A DNA stretch of 64,000 nucleotides from Oceanihabitans gracilariae (lineage in GTDB: Bacteria; Bacteroidota; Bacteroidia; Flavobacteriales; Flavobacteriaceae). Shown one piece after another: positions 17,070-26,924 of the stretch. The stretch is taken from positions 352,905 through 416,904 of the forward strand of contig NZ_JBHULM010000001.1 of NCBI RefSeq assembly GCF_042684485.1, read 5' to 3'. How positions within the stretch are numbered: the stretch's first letter is position 1; each line of letters starts with the position of its first letter. The notes below the pieces were generated by a model that worked only from the letters and a program-made list of their open reading frames with translations, was not told the origin of the DNA and did no database searches. The position numbers and the translations under genes are program-made.

Positions 17070-17444
17070 TTATGAAAAAGTATGGAAAGGGTAGAGTAGC
17101 GCGTCTAAGTCTAAACCTGGCTGTATGTTTACACAGCTAAAAAGATATTGATTATCTTTAGTTTTGGTATAGGTTTCAAAGTGTTTAGAAAAGGAAAATG
17201 AGGTTTTAAATTTTTCAGAATGAAAGTTAAAATCATTTTCACCACCTAAATCTGAAAGTAATTCTAAATCTGGAAAAACAGATAATTCAGGTGTTTTAGA
17301 ATCGCTTTGATAACGAGCTAGATCTTGATGTTGTTTTGTATCTGAAACAGCATCTACAATAAAATTTTGCATAGAAATGCTCATGCTTAAACTATAAGCA
17401 AGTAGCAGGCTTAATGCCATTATATTTCTAAACAATTGTTTCAT
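17070..17444 (-). CDS. Hypothetical exported protein
   Basis: This 124-residue protein has an N-terminal hydrophobic segment (LFRNIMALSLLLAYSLSMSIS) that could be a signal peptide or anchor. The rest is polar and acidic, with FNFHSEKFKTSFSFSKHFETY and a C-terminal PGLDLDALLYPFHTFS. I recognise no family. A TAAATTTG element (reverse strand, 17450-17457) a few bases ahead of the start resembles the -7 consensus, though it is very close to the ATG. Its real expression is not certain. Confidence 0.5.
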   Translation of the reverse strand: MKQLFRNIMALSLLLAYSLSMSISMQNFIVDAVSDTKQHQDLARYQSDSKTPELSVFPDLELLSDLGGENDFNFHSEKFKTSFSFSKHFETYTKTKDNQYLFSCVNIQPGLDLDALLYPFHTFS

Positions 17445-17550
17445 GCATGCAAATTTACCAAGGTTAATGGTTTGGTTGTTAAATAAAATGTTAAAATATA
17501 TTTAAAGAAGCTGTTTTTTTGGCTTAGTTAAAAGTTCTATTATCTTTTAT

Positions 17551-20013
17551 TTAAAATTTCATTGTAGTTCTTACATTAAAAACTCTAGGTGTTAGGTAGT
17601 TTGGTATTGCATATTGGCGCTTGCTATATACATCTCTAACCCAAGTATTGGTAATAGAGTTTTGTACATCAAAAACGTTAAAAATTTCTAGTCCTAAAGT
17701 AAGTTCTTTAAAAGGTTTACGCCAACCAGAAGTATACTGTTTATTCTGGTCTACAATTACATATTGAAAACCTAAATCTGCACGTTTATAATCTGGTAAA
17801 CGGTTTTGGTATACATAAGGATCTGCATAACTTGGCGAACCACCAGGAAGACCTGTGTTATATACCAAGTTTAAATACATTTTTAAGTTTGGCATATTAG
17901 GTACATAATCTTGAAATAAAGCTGCAAACTTTAAGCGTTGGTCTGTTGGTCTTGCTATATAGCCACGATTATCAATATTTTCTTCGGTTTTTAAATAACC
18001 AAAGCTAAACCAAGATTCTGTTCCTGTAACAAACTCTCCGTTTAACCTTAAATCTAATCCGTAGGCATACGCTTCGGCATTATTAGTTGCGCTATAGCGT
18101 ATTCTTACGTTTTCAACTGTATAAGGATTTACATCGTTTAATTTTTTATAGTATGCTTCAGAGGTGAGCTTAAAAGGTCTATTCCACATTTTAAAGCTAT
18201 AGTCATTACCTAAAACAAAGTGTATAGATTGTTGTGCTTTTACATTAGGTTGTACTTCTCCGTATTGATCACGTAGCTCTCTATAAAAAGGAGGTTGGTA
18301 GTATAAACCAGTTCCAAATCTAAAAAGCATGTCTTTTTCCCAATTAGGTTTAATAGCAACTTGTGCTCTCGGACTAAAAACGGTTTGTGCATTGCTTTCA
18401 ATACCATCTCCTTGTACATTCCAGTTATGCATTCTAGCTCCTGCATTTACCCAAAGTTCACTTTCACCAACATCAAAGCGTCTGCTCCATTGTAAATAGG
18501 CTTGAATTCTGTCTATAGTTGTATTGTTGGTTGCTCTAACATTTTCATATGCTTCAATAGGACCTTCATTAGGTTGGTATGGTTGCTCATCAAAATAATC
18601 GACGTTAGGAGGGTTTATAGAAAAGCCAGCAGAATCTATAACTTCCCATTCTACCAGTCTATCTCTAATATCTTCATTGGTGTATTTTACAGACCATTCA
18701 AAGTTGTTTTCGTCTAATTTATAGTCTCCTTTGTGTTCAATGGTAGTAATAAGTGCATCTAAATCATTTCTACCATGATTTAATTGTCCGCCAATACCTT
18801 CACTAAACTCTACTTCACCTAAATCTTCATCACCAATATTGGTGTTTACTTCACCAAGTCTGTATTGGGCTAAAATATCAAAATATTCTTCTTCTGTAGT
18901 ATGGTATGTAGAAGCTACTAAATTTAAGTTTAAGTTGTCATTAACTTTATAGCTTCCTTGTATGGCTCCAAAAAGGGTTTGGTAAGCATCTTTTTCTTGA
19001 CCTTCATAAAAAACAAGCAAAGCAATTGGGTCTGTTAGTGTACCAAAATTAGTTTGTCTTGTTTCTGGTTCATAATTGTATTTGTTAAGCGAAACGTTTC
19101 CTAAAAAACTAAGGCTAAATTTATCTGTAAACTTATAAGTAACAAAAGACTGAACATCTAGAAATTTAGGATCGTAATTGGTTTCTGTTTCTTTAGCATT
19201 TACCAATAAACTATTGTCTCTATAACGTACACCAACAATTCCTGTTAGTTTATTATCATTACTTACGGCTTCTATAGCAAGACTTCCGCCAAGTAAGCTT
19301 AAATCTGCAGCAATACCAAAATCGGTTGGTTTTCTGTAGGTAATATCTAATACAGAAGAAAGTTTATCTCCATATTTAGCTTGAAATCCTCCTGCAGAAA
19401 AATCTACATTTTGTACTAAATCGGTATTTACAAAACTTAATCCCTCTTGTTGTCCTGATCGAATTAAAAAGGGTCTATACACTTCAATTCCATTTACATA
19501 TACTAGGTTTTCGTCATAATTACCACCACGAACAGAATATTGAGTACTTAATTCATTATTACTACTTACTCCAGGAAGTGTTTTTAATAAATTTTCTACT
19601 CCAGCATTAGCACCAGGAATTTTTCTAATAGTTGCAGGTTTTAGAGTAATTATACCTTCTACATCTTTTCTTTTTCTTCCTGAAATAACTACTGTAGCAA
19701 TTTGTTCTACATTTGTTTTCATAACAGGATTAAACTCTAATTCTTCCCCATTTTTTAGGTTAAAAGTAGCAACTGTTTTTTTTAAGGATATATGCGTAAA
19801 AGTTACGGTTACATCTTGATTAGCCGGAATTTTTAAAAGGTAAAAACCATTTTCATTGGTTGTGGTACCAGCGTTATTGGTTTTAATGTTTATGTTATCT
19901 ACAGGGTTATTAAACTCATCTAGAATTACACCTTTAATTGTTCCTGTTTGTGCAAACATAAAACATGGTATAATAAAAAAGAAAGCCGCAAGGAGTTGAA
20001 ATTTAGTATTCAA
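17551..20013 (-). CDS. TonB-dependent outer-membrane receptor
   Basis: This 820-residue outer-membrane receptor energised by TonB has a signal peptide ending FMFAQ. It carries a carboxypeptidase-regulatory-like domain (GTIKGVILDEFNNPVDNINIKT), a plug domain containing NLLKTLPGVSSNNELSTQYSVRGGNYDE, and a long barrel ending in VRTTMKF with a terminal aromatic residue. The frame is open to an ATG at 20082, but that start would overlap the upstream peptidase gene by 59 bases and put about 23 charged residues ahead of the signal. I prefer the TTG at 20013 (MNTKFQLLAAFFFIIP), 10 bases after the peptidase stop. The ligand is unknown. Confidence 0.88.
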   Translation of the reverse strand: MNTKFQLLAAFFFIIPCFMFAQTGTIKGVILDEFNNPVDNINIKTNNAGTTTNENGFYLLKIPANQDVTVTFTHISLKKTVATFNLKNGEELEFNPVMKTNVEQIATVVISGRKRKDVEGIITLKPATIRKIPGANAGVENLLKTLPGVSSNNELSTQYSVRGGNYDENLVYVNGIEVYRPFLIRSGQQEGLSFVNTDLVQNVDFSAGGFQAKYGDKLSSVLDITYRKPTDFGIAADLSLLGGSLAIEAVSNDNKLTGIVGVRYRDNSLLVNAKETETNYDPKFLDVQSFVTYKFTDKFSLSFLGNVSLNKYNYEPETRQTNFGTLTDPIALLVFYEGQEKDAYQTLFGAIQGSYKVNDNLNLNLVASTYHTTEEEYFDILAQYRLGEVNTNIGDEDLGEVEFSEGIGGQLNHGRNDLDALITTIEHKGDYKLDENNFEWSVKYTNEDIRDRLVEWEVIDSAGFSINPPNVDYFDEQPYQPNEGPIEAYENVRATNNTTIDRIQAYLQWSRRFDVGESELWVNAGARMHNWNVQGDGIESNAQTVFSPRAQVAIKPNWEKDMLFRFGTGLYYQPPFYRELRDQYGEVQPNVKAQQSIHFVLGNDYSFKMWNRPFKLTSEAYYKKLNDVNPYTVENVRIRYSATNNAEAYAYGLDLRLNGEFVTGTESWFSFGYLKTEENIDNRGYIARPTDQRLKFAALFQDYVPNMPNLKMYLNLVYNTGLPGGSPSYADPYVYQNRLPDYKRADLGFQYVIVDQNKQYTSGWRKPFKELTLGLEIFNVFDVQNSITNTWVRDVYSKRQYAIPNYLTPRVFNVRTTMKF

Positions 20014-20023
20014 GATTGTTTTT

Positions 20024-21712
20024 TTATTTTCGGTAAAACATAGTTTCAAATGTAGAGTTATTTCCAACATTATCCGTAACAATTACCTTTAAATTATTTT
20101 TAGTTTCTGTAGAAACCGCGTCATTAAAGTTGTAAGTTAATGTTTTTGTTTTATAGTCATACTCCATTAATATCCATTTTCCGTTTAAAGTAGCTCTGTA
20201 ATTAGATATTCCAGAGTCTTTATCTTCAATTTTTAGTTTTAAAAACTTGTACTTGCTAAGCCATTTTCCTTTAGAAAAATTTAGAGGTCTTATTGTTGGA
20301 GGCAAAGAGTCTATTGCTAGAGCATATTTGCCTAACTCTCTTGTACTCGTGCTTAAAATATTTCCTTTTCTTTTGGTGCTAGAGTATAATGGGTAATCAT
20401 TCCAGCCCACTAATCTTGCTATATATAATTTACTAGCATCTTCAGTTTTATAATCACTTAAATCATAACTAATATTAAAATATTTTATTGCAGGAATGGT
20501 GTTGTTATGAAGAGTTAGCGTATCATTAGAAACCTTAAAGTCCATAAAAAAATCATCATAAAATGTATTTTGAGGTATGGTAACATTAACACGACCTTCA
20601 TTTAATATGGTTTCTTCACTTGCGTAAATATAGTGTGGAGTAGTGGTGTCTTCTTTTGGTTCAACATCCTTTGTTTTTACTCCTTTAATATTAATTTGCA
20701 ACCATGCATCATTACCTTCAAAATCAGTAACACGTACTTTAAATACCGAAGCAGTACTATCTTCTACTTCAATATAACCATCATTAGCTTCTCGATTATA
20801 AAGACTTAAAGGATTGTTTTCTTCAATAAATAATTTTTGAAGTCTTTGTTTTTTGGATTTATAATGCGAGTAATCTATAAATCGATTTAAATGTCTAGTT
20901 TCACTAAAAGAAAAACGTTTAAAGTCTATTTCAAAACACAAATCGCCATTATACCTTGTTTGAATATTGTAAACTCCGTTTTTATTAGCAGCTAAATCTT
21001 GCCTATCTATAGTGGCAATAGCAAAACCAATTTTACCATAAGCTTCTATATTTTCTACCGAGTAAGAGCCATTTTTATTATCTATTAAACGTAGTTTTTG
21101 TTTTCTTTTAGATTTATTAACGTGAGCATTTTCTCCAATAGCATAGGCGTAAACTTCTGAAATGATAGGTTTGGTACTATCTTTTATATCTAAACCAAAA
21201 AGTAGAGGATTTAAAGGTCTTTCTTGATTATCTCTAATTTCGTAATGTAAATGCGGACCACCAGAACCACCAGTATTTCCAGAATAAGCAACAATCTGCC
21301 CTTTTTTTATTACTAATTCATCAGGATTAGGAAAAAGTTGAATTTCAAAAGACTCCTCTTCATATTGACGCTTTTTTACATACGCTTCAATTTCTTTAGA
21401 AAAACTTTGTAAATGCCCATAAACTGTAGTGTAACCATTAGGATGTGTGATGTATAAAGCTTTTCCATAACCAAAATGAGAAACTTTTATTCTGCTTACA
21501 TAACCATCTGCAGAACCATAAACATTTAAACCTTGACGTTGCTGTGTTTTTAAGTCTATACCAGAATGAAAATGGTTAGATCTTAGTTCACCAAAAGTTC
21601 CTGCTGCAACCAAAGTAATATCTAGAGGAGATCTAAAATAATCTAAAGGATATACGCTTTGCGCATGACTTAAAGTAGAAAAAAGGAGCAATAATATAAA
21701 TGGAATTCTCAT
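20024..21712 (-). CDS. M23-family metallopeptidase
   Basis: This 562-residue exported protein has a signal peptide (MRIPFILLLLFSTLSHAQS). The LytM/M23 peptidase domain lies near the N-terminus, with zinc ligands in HFHSGIDL (about H49 and D53) and PHLHYEIRD (HxH motif), so it should cut peptidoglycan cross-links if active. The long C-terminal part (residues about 190-562) is strand-rich and Ig-like, with no named domain. The gene lies directly upstream of the TonB-dependent receptor on the same strand, suggesting a shared transcript. The intergenic region at 21713-21890 separates it from the divergent coiled-coil gene. Confidence 0.9.
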   Translation of the reverse strand: MRIPFILLLLFSTLSHAQSVYPLDYFRSPLDITLVAAGTFGELRSNHFHSGIDLKTQQRQGLNVYGSADGYVSRIKVSHFGYGKALYITHPNGYTTVYGHLQSFSKEIEAYVKKRQYEEESFEIQLFPNPDELVIKKGQIVAYSGNTGGSGGPHLHYEIRDNQERPLNPLLFGLDIKDSTKPIISEVYAYAIGENAHVNKSKRKQKLRLIDNKNGSYSVENIEAYGKIGFAIATIDRQDLAANKNGVYNIQTRYNGDLCFEIDFKRFSFSETRHLNRFIDYSHYKSKKQRLQKLFIEENNPLSLYNREANDGYIEVEDSTASVFKVRVTDFEGNDAWLQINIKGVKTKDVEPKEDTTTPHYIYASEETILNEGRVNVTIPQNTFYDDFFMDFKVSNDTLTLHNNTIPAIKYFNISYDLSDYKTEDASKLYIARLVGWNDYPLYSSTKRKGNILSTSTRELGKYALAIDSLPPTIRPLNFSKGKWLSKYKFLKLKIEDKDSGISNYRATLNGKWILMEYDYKTKTLTYNFNDAVSTETKNNLKVIVTDNVGNNSTFETMFYRK

Positions 21713-21836
21713 ATAGTAAATTGTAACGCTAATGTATTTAATTTGAAATAAAACTGCAAAGTTTTAATCAATTACTACGCCATAGTATTGATAGTTAATG
21801 ATTTTGAAGATTTTTTATTTTTATTACAAAAAACAA

Positions 21837-21867
21837 TTGTTAATTCGATTTAGGAATGTTAACTTTG
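21837..21867 (+). promoter_or_regulatory. Predicted promoter of the coiled-coil-zapA unit
   Basis: TTG at 21837-21839, then 20 bases, then TAACTTTG at 21860-21867 (TAnnTTTG). The first start codon follows at 21891. Confidence 0.65.
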
Positions 21868-21890
21868 TGAGATAAGTATTGAATTTGTAA

Positions 21891-22181
21891 ATGAGTCATA
21901 TTGAAGATATTGTAGATGCTTTAGAAGATAAAATTAACAAAGTGTTGCAAAAACAAGAAGTTTTAAAGCAAACTAATGTTAAACTAGAAGAGGCTTTACA
22001 GGTATCTAATAAAGAACTTCAAGAGAAACAAAAGCAAATTGTGGATTGGAAGGAAAAATATGAAGCGCTAAAAATAGCAAATTCTTTGCTTGGCAGTGAT
22101 AATAATAAGAGAGAAACTAAGCTTAAAATAAACACATTAATTAGAGAGATAGATTATTGTATATCGCAACTTTCTGAATAA
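21891..22181 (+). CDS. Short coiled-coil protein upstream of ZapA
   Basis: This 96-residue protein is almost wholly predicted coiled coil: residues 5-65 show heptads of leucine, valine and isoleucine among lysine, glutamate and glutamine (KINKVLQKQEVLKQTNVKLEEAL). It has no signal peptide or membrane helix. It lies 14 bases upstream of zapA under one promoter, a pairing kept in other Bacteroidota. Size and composition resemble ZapB-like division proteins, so a role at the division ring together with ZapA is a reasonable inference, not a demonstrated homology. Confidence 0.8.
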   Translation: MSHIEDIVDALEDKINKVLQKQEVLKQTNVKLEEALQVSNKELQEKQKQIVDWKEKYEALKIANSLLGSDNNKRETKLKINTLIREIDYCISQLSE

Positions 22182-22195
22182 TGTTACATAGTTAA

Positions 22196-22489
22196 ATGGC
22201 AGAACAGCTTAAAATAAAGCTATCTATAGCTAATAGAGTATATCCTTTAACCATACACCCAAGTCAGGAAGAAGGTTTACGTAAAGCGGCTAAAAATATT
22301 GACGCTATGATTACGCAGTTTGAGCAAAGTTATTCTGTAAGAGATAAACAAGATGTTTTAGCCATGTGTGCTTTGCAGTTTGCTTCTCAAGCAGAACAAA
22401 ATACTATAGATAAAGAAAATACAAATGAACATGTACAAGAAAAGCTTAATGCTTTAAATAATTTGCTACAGGATCATTTAAATTCTTAA
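22196..22489 (+). CDS. zapA: Cell division protein ZapA
   Basis: This 97-residue FtsZ-bundling protein is expected to stabilise the Z ring. The N-terminal domain has the family pattern KIKLSIANRVYPLTIHPSQEEGLRKAAKNID, and the C-terminal helix (about 45-97) forms the dimer or tetramer coiled coil. Length and order fit ZapA. It follows the coiled-coil gene by 14 bases and is followed by the candidate 6S RNA, the same zapA-6S order as in gamma-proteobacteria. Confidence 0.9.
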   Translation: MAEQLKIKLSIANRVYPLTIHPSQEEGLRKAAKNIDAMITQFEQSYSVRDKQDVLAMCALQFASQAEQNTIDKENTNEHVQEKLNALNNLLQDHLNS

Positions 22490-22516
22490 AATCGTTCTTT
22501 AAATAAAATAAAGGTT

Positions 22517-22686
22517 ACTGCCTGCATTAGTTATTTTTTTTGATAAACTCAACGTTAATTCTTTAAAAAGGGTGAGTTTAAGTTGTAAAAGCGAGCTACC
22601 TTGAGTAGATACTTGATCAGCTTGTTAGCCCTAAACTTGTTTTTAAGGAGTTTATACAAAACCTTATACTGATGTGGGCTTTTTTA
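22517..22686 (+). ncRNA. ssrS: Candidate 6S RNA
   Basis: The 221-base gap between zapA and rny holds a long imperfect hairpin. The 12-base closing stem 22520-22531 pairs with 22668-22679 with no mismatches if three G-U pairs are allowed, and is followed by a T run (terminator-like). A second pair, ATAAACTC 22543-22550 with GAGTTTAT 22648-22655, encloses a large internal region, as expected for 6S RNA, which binds the RNA polymerase holoenzyme. TAAACTCA 22544-22551 can also pair with TGAGTTTA 22573-22580, so the structure can switch. The position after zapA supports the call. No clear own promoter was found. Confidence 0.8.
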
Positions 22687-22710
22687 TATATTAAAACTAA
22701 TTAACTAAAC

Positions 22711-24285
22711 ATGAGTAATACAATTATATTTGCAATAATAGGCATTGTAATAGGTGTAATTATAGGATATATTATAGCTAAAACATTAGAAAAAAATAAT
22801 GCATCTAAGCTTATTAAAAACGCAGAAAAATCTGCACAATCTATTTTAAAAGAAGCTAAAAGCGAAGGTGAGACCATAAAAAAAGATAAAATTCTTCAAG
22901 CAAAAGAAAAGTTTATTGAATTAAAATCGGAACATGAAAAAGTAATCTTATCTCGTGATAAGAAAATGGCAGAAACTGAGAAGCGTATTCGTGATAAAGA
23001 GTCGCAACTATCTAATGAACTTTCTAAAGCTAAAAAAAATAATAATCAAGTAGAAGCTAAAATAAAAGACTACAACCATAGATTAGATATACTTGATAGA
23101 AAGCAAGTAGAACTTGATAAACTACATAAAAGTCAAGTAGAACAACTAGAGGTTATTTCTAGTCTTTCTGCAGAAGAGGCTAAAGAACAATTAGTAGAAT
23201 CTTTAAAAGGAGAAGCTAAAAATGATGCAATGGCTTTTGTACAAAGTACACTAGAAGAAGCTAAAATGACTGCACAGCAAGAAGCTAAAAAAGTTATTAT
23301 TAATACCATACAACGTATTGGTACAGAAGAAGCGGTAGATAACTGTGTGTCTGTATTTAATATTGAATCTGATGACGTTAAAGGACGTATCATTGGTAGA
23401 GAAGGAAGAAATATTCGTGCTATTGAGGCTGCAACAGGAGTAGAGATTATTGTTGATGATACACCAGAAGCAATTATTTTATCTTGTTTTGATTCTGTAA
23501 GACGTGAAGTTGCACGTTTGTCTTTACATAAATTAGTAACAGATGGACGTATACATCCTGCTAGAATTGAAGAAGTAGTAAAGAAAACGCAAAAGCAAAT
23601 AGAACAAGAGATTATAGAAGTTGGTAAACGTACAGTTATTGATTTAGGAATACACAACTTACATCCTGAGTTAATAAAGATGGTTGGTAGAATGAAATAT
23701 CGTTCTTCTTATGGTCAAAACTTATTACAGCACTCTAGAGAAGTAGCTAAACTTTGTGGAGTAATGGCTGCAGAATTAGGTTTAAACCCAAAATTAGCAA
23801 AACGAGCAGGTTTATTACATGATATAGGAAAAGTACCAGATGCAGAAGCAGATATGGAAACTCCTCACGCTATATTAGGTATGCAATGGGCAGAAAAGTT
23901 TGGTGAAAAAGAAGATGTATGTAATGCTATTGGTGCACACCATGATGAAATTGAAATGACTTCATTATTGTCTCCTATTATTCAAGTATGTGATGCTATT
24001 TCTGGAGCAAGACCAGGAGCTAGAAGACAAGTTTTAGATAGTTATATACAACGTTTAAAAGACTTAGAAGAAATAGCTTTTGGATTTCAAGGTGTAAAGA
24101 AAGCATATGCTATTCAAGCAGGACGTGAATTAAGAGTAATTGTTGAAAGCGAAAAAGTTTCTGATCAAAATGCAGTAGACTTATCGTTTAATATTTCGCA
24201 AAAAATACAAACAGATATGACCTATCCTGGTCAAGTAAAAGTTACAGTGATACGTGAAACTAGAGCTGTGAATATTGCTAAGTAA
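22711..24285 (+). CDS. rny: Ribonuclease Y
   Basis: This 524-residue membrane-anchored endoribonuclease starts mRNA decay. An N-terminal transmembrane helix (residues 4-24) leads into a long coiled coil to about residue 180, a KH RNA-binding domain ([20 protein letters not shown]) and an HD domain with HSREVAKL and [10 protein letters not shown] metal-binding residues. Length and order match the family. The candidate 6S RNA lies immediately upstream, and a strong bidirectional terminator follows. Confidence 0.97.
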   Translation: MSNTIIFAIIGIVIGVIIGYIIAKTLEKNNASKLIKNAEKSAQSILKEAKSEGETIKKDKILQAKEKFIELKSEHEKVILSRDKKMAETEKRIRDKESQLSNELSKAKKNNNQVEAKIKDYNHRLDILDRKQVELDKLHKSQVEQLEVISSLSAEEAKEQLVESLKGEAKNDAMAFVQSTLEEAKMTAQQEAKKVIINTIQRIGTEEAVDNCVSVFNIESDDVKGRIIGREGRNIRAIEAATGVEIIVDDTPEAIILSCFDSVRREVARLSLHKLVTDGRIHPARIEEVVKKTQKQIEQEIIEVGKRTVIDLGIHNLHPELIKMVGRMKYRSSYGQNLLQHSREVAKLCGVMAAELGLNPKLAKRAGLLHDIGKVPDAEADMETPHAILGMQWAEKFGEKEDVCNAIGAHHDEIEMTSLLSPIIQVCDAISGARPGARRQVLDSYIQRLKDLEEIAFGFQGVKKAYAIQAGRELRVIVESEKVSDQNAVDLSFNISQKIQTDMTYPGQVKVTVIRETRAVNIAK

Positions 24286-24306
24286 GAATTTAATTATTTA
24301 TGTAAA

Positions 24307-24340
24307 AAAAAAAGTCTAGCAAATTTGCTAGACTTTTTTT
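24307..24340. terminator. Bidirectional terminator
   Basis: A perfect 17-base palindromic arm pair (24307-24323 with 24324-24340) has a GTCTAGC/GCTAGAC core and A and T tracts on the outer sides. It covers the end of rny and touches the stop codon of the converging kinase gene. Confidence 0.93.
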
Positions 24341-25487
24341 ATTTGGAAAAGCTTAAGATAAATGAGGTGCCTACATCTACTGTACTTTCAATATCTATAG
24401 TACCATTTAAAGCTTCTATTTGGTTTTTTATTAGGTATAAACCTACACCTTCTGAGTTTTCATTATTATGAAACGTTCTATATAAACCAAAAACATCTTC
24501 TCCATATTTATTTAAATCTAATCCTAGTCCGTTATCTTTTATAGTTATAGTTATCTTTTTATCTGTTGTTTTAGAGTCTATATCTATAATAGGTATTCTA
24601 TTAGGATGTCTATATTTTATAGCGTTAGATAGTAGGTTTTGAATAATACTTTCAAAATAAGCTAGGTTAAAATCTAATTCTAAAGTACTATCCATATTAA
24701 TATTAATAATAGTATTTGTTTTCTTTATTTTAACCTCTAAAAGATTCATGGTATTAACAACTACTTCTCTTAAATTAATGGTTTGTTTGCTTATAGTATT
24801 AGTATTGTGCGTATTTACAATCTTATTTAAATTAGATATTGTTTTTGTAAGTGAAGAGTTTACTGTTTTTAAATGTTCTATAATTTCATTTTTTTCTTTT
24901 TCATCTTCTGTATCATCATAAAACTCTAGTAAACTTTCAAAATTTGCAGTATGAGATTTTAAATTATGAGAAACAATAAGTGCAAAATTTTTAAGTTGTT
25001 TATTTTGTCCTTCAATAATATCTTGGTTTTCTAATAACTTTGCTTCTTGCTTTTTGCGTTTGTCAATATTGGTAGTAGTACCTACCATACGCGTATAATT
25101 GCCATCTTTATCTCTTTCAATAATTCTACCAATATCTTTTATCCATTTATAAGTGCCATCTTTCATTAAAATTCGATGTTCACTTATGTAGTTTGGTTGC
25201 TCATTATTAATGTGACTTAATAAATTTTTAAGTACATGGTCTAAATCGTCTGGGTGAATTCTTTCTTGCCAATTATAAGTCTCAGAATTAGCTTCATTAG
25301 TATCTAGATTAAGTATCTTTTTTGCTTCTTCAGAGTAATTCACCTTTTTATTAATAACGTCATAATCCCAAACACCTATATTAGAACTTTCTAATGCGAA
25401 TTTAGATATTCTTTCTTCTAGAATTAATTTAGAATTATAAAGAACACTTTTGTTTATTTCTTGTTTTGTTTTTAATAGGATATTCAT
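24339..25487 (-). CDS. PAS-domain sensor histidine kinase (paralogue 1)
   Basis: This 382-residue cytoplasmic kinase has no membrane segment. A PAS fold with PAC-like end (residues about 30-145, SSNIGVWDYDVINKKVNYSEE) precedes a phospho-acceptor box SHNLKSH (His174). The HATPase domain has an N-box LLSNAIKYRHPNR, a G1 box DNGLGLDL and a C-terminal GVGLYLIKNQIEALNG. The H-box has N at the place where DHP-type kinases carry an acidic residue. The neighbouring gene at 25675 is a close paralogue. No response regulator is in the window. The stop lies inside the shared terminator. Confidence 0.85.
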   Translation of the reverse strand: MNILLKTKQEINKSVLYNSKLILEERISKFALESSNIGVWDYDVINKKVNYSEEAKKILNLDTNEANSETYNWQERIHPDDLDHVLKNLLSHINNEQPNYISEHRILMKDGTYKWIKDIGRIIERDKDGNYTRMVGTTTNIDKRKKQEAKLLENQDIIEGQNKQLKNFALIVSHNLKSHTANFESLLEFYDDTEDEKEKNEIIEHLKTVNSSLTKTISNLNKIVNTHNTNTISKQTINLREVVVNTMNLLEVKIKKTNTIININMDSTLELDFNLAYFESIIQNLLSNAIKYRHPNRIPIIDIDSKTTDKKITITIKDNGLGLDLNKYGEDVFGLYRTFHNNENSEGVGLYLIKNQIEALNGTIDIESTVDVGTSFILSFSK

Positions 25488-25674
25488 GCTATGTACAAAT
25501 TAGGGAATACTAAAAGTAAAAAACAGGGTTCTATTAATCGTTTTTTACACAGTCATTTGCAAAAATACGATTAAATGCATTAAAACACGTTAAAATACAT
25601 GTTTTGTTTCAGTTTTCTCTAATTATAGAAAATAAGATTTGTAAGTATTTGTAAATAAGTAGGTTAAATGAGTT

Positions 25675-26772
25675 TTACAAATTTGTTGTAGTAATTGTGA
25701 ATGTAGTACCAATATTAACTTCACTTTCTACAGAAATTTTACCACCAAAAGATTCTATTTGATTTTTTATGAGATATAAACCAACTCCTTCAGAGTTATC
25801 ATTTTTATGAAACGTTTTATACAAGCCAAATACTTTATCTCCATATTTTTTTAAATCAATACCTAGACCATTATCCGAAATTATTAGGTGTAAAGTTTTG
25901 TTTTCTATTTTGTAATCAACAGTAATAATAGGGTCTCTTTCTGGATGCTTATATTTTATAGCGTTGGTTAAAAGGTTAAGTATAACACTCTCAAAATAGG
26001 AAGGGTTGTAGTTAATGAATAAGTCTTTTTTTAGTTTATTATGTACAGTTGCATTATTTTCTGTTATAACAAAATCTAAAGAGGCTAATACATTGTCAAC
26101 TTCTTGAGCAATATATATTTTTTCAACCTCATTATTCTTATTTGCTTGTACAGAAACAACCTGGTTTAAATTGCTTATGGTTTTGGTTAATGAATTAGAA
26201 AGGGATTCTAGGTGAACCATTATTTCTTTTTTTTCATTATTTGTTTCTGCTTCATTATAAAAGCCAACTAAGCTTTCAAAGTTACCAGCATGTTGTTTTA
26301 AATTATGAGTAACAATATGAGCAAAATTTCTTAATTGATTATTTTGCTTACTCGCTAGGTTTAGTGACTCTTTTGTAATTTGCTCTGCATGCTTTAAAAT
26401 GGTTATGTCTGTATGTGTGCCAATAACTCTTTTGGGTTGGCCATTTTTTTGCCATGAAACTATTTTACCTCTATCTAAAATCCATTTATAGCTACCATCT
26501 TTACAACGTATTCTGTGTTCGTTTTCATAAATTGGTTTTATACCATGAAGTAGTTCTGTAAAATCTTGAAAGTAGGCAGGTTTATCTTCTTCGTGAACTC
26601 TATCATTCCATGCATTAATGTTATCACCTAAGATGTTTTCTCTTTCAAACCCTAATATTTTATTAGATTCTTTAGAGTGAAAAACCTCTTTTGTTTCAGC
26701 GTCGTATTCCCAGACACCAATATTAGTGTTTTCTAGGGCTAATTTCCAGATATTGTTGTCAAGTATGCTCAA
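25675..26772 (-). CDS. PAS-domain sensor histidine kinase (paralogue 2)
   Basis: This 365-residue kinase is built like paralogue 1: a PAS/PAC region (residues 12-125, NTNIGVWEYDAETKEVFHSKE), THNLKQH (His156) as phospho-acceptor box, N-box LLTNAIKYKHPERDP, G1 DNGLGIDLKKYGD, and a C-terminal GVGLYLIKNQIESFGGKI. The two kinases share several identical stretches and the same H-box spacing, so they arose by duplication. The 187-base gap between them shows no terminator. No membrane anchor or response regulator is visible. Confidence 0.85.
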   Translation of the reverse strand: MSILDNNIWKLALENTNIGVWEYDAETKEVFHSKESNKILGFERENILGDNINAWNDRVHEEDKPAYFQDFTELLHGIKPIYENEHRIRCKDGSYKWILDRGKIVSWQKNGQPKRVIGTHTDITILKHAEQITKESLNLASKQNNQLRNFAHIVTHNLKQHAGNFESLVGFYNEAETNNEKKEIMVHLESLSNSLTKTISNLNQVVSVQANKNNEVEKIYIAQEVDNVLASLDFVITENNATVHNKLKKDLFINYNPSYFESVILNLLTNAIKYKHPERDPIITVDYKIENKTLHLIISDNGLGIDLKKYGDKVFGLYKTFHKNDNSEGVGLYLIKNQIESFGGKISVESEVNIGTTFTITTTNL

Positions 26773-26924
26773 AGTTCTATTATTTCAGTACTCTTTGTTA
26801 TAAACAAAGAATATTAAATTATGTTAATTATTAGGGATTACTAATCTAAATAAAAATTATATAAAATTCCATAGTATTTAATTCTATTTTAAAAATATAA
26901 AAAACGTTAAATAAATGGGTTACA

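Noticed and set aside
23133..23657. Leftward ORF of 174 codons inside rny
   Set aside because: It is an antisense shadow of the RNase Y frame, with no homology or start context of its own.
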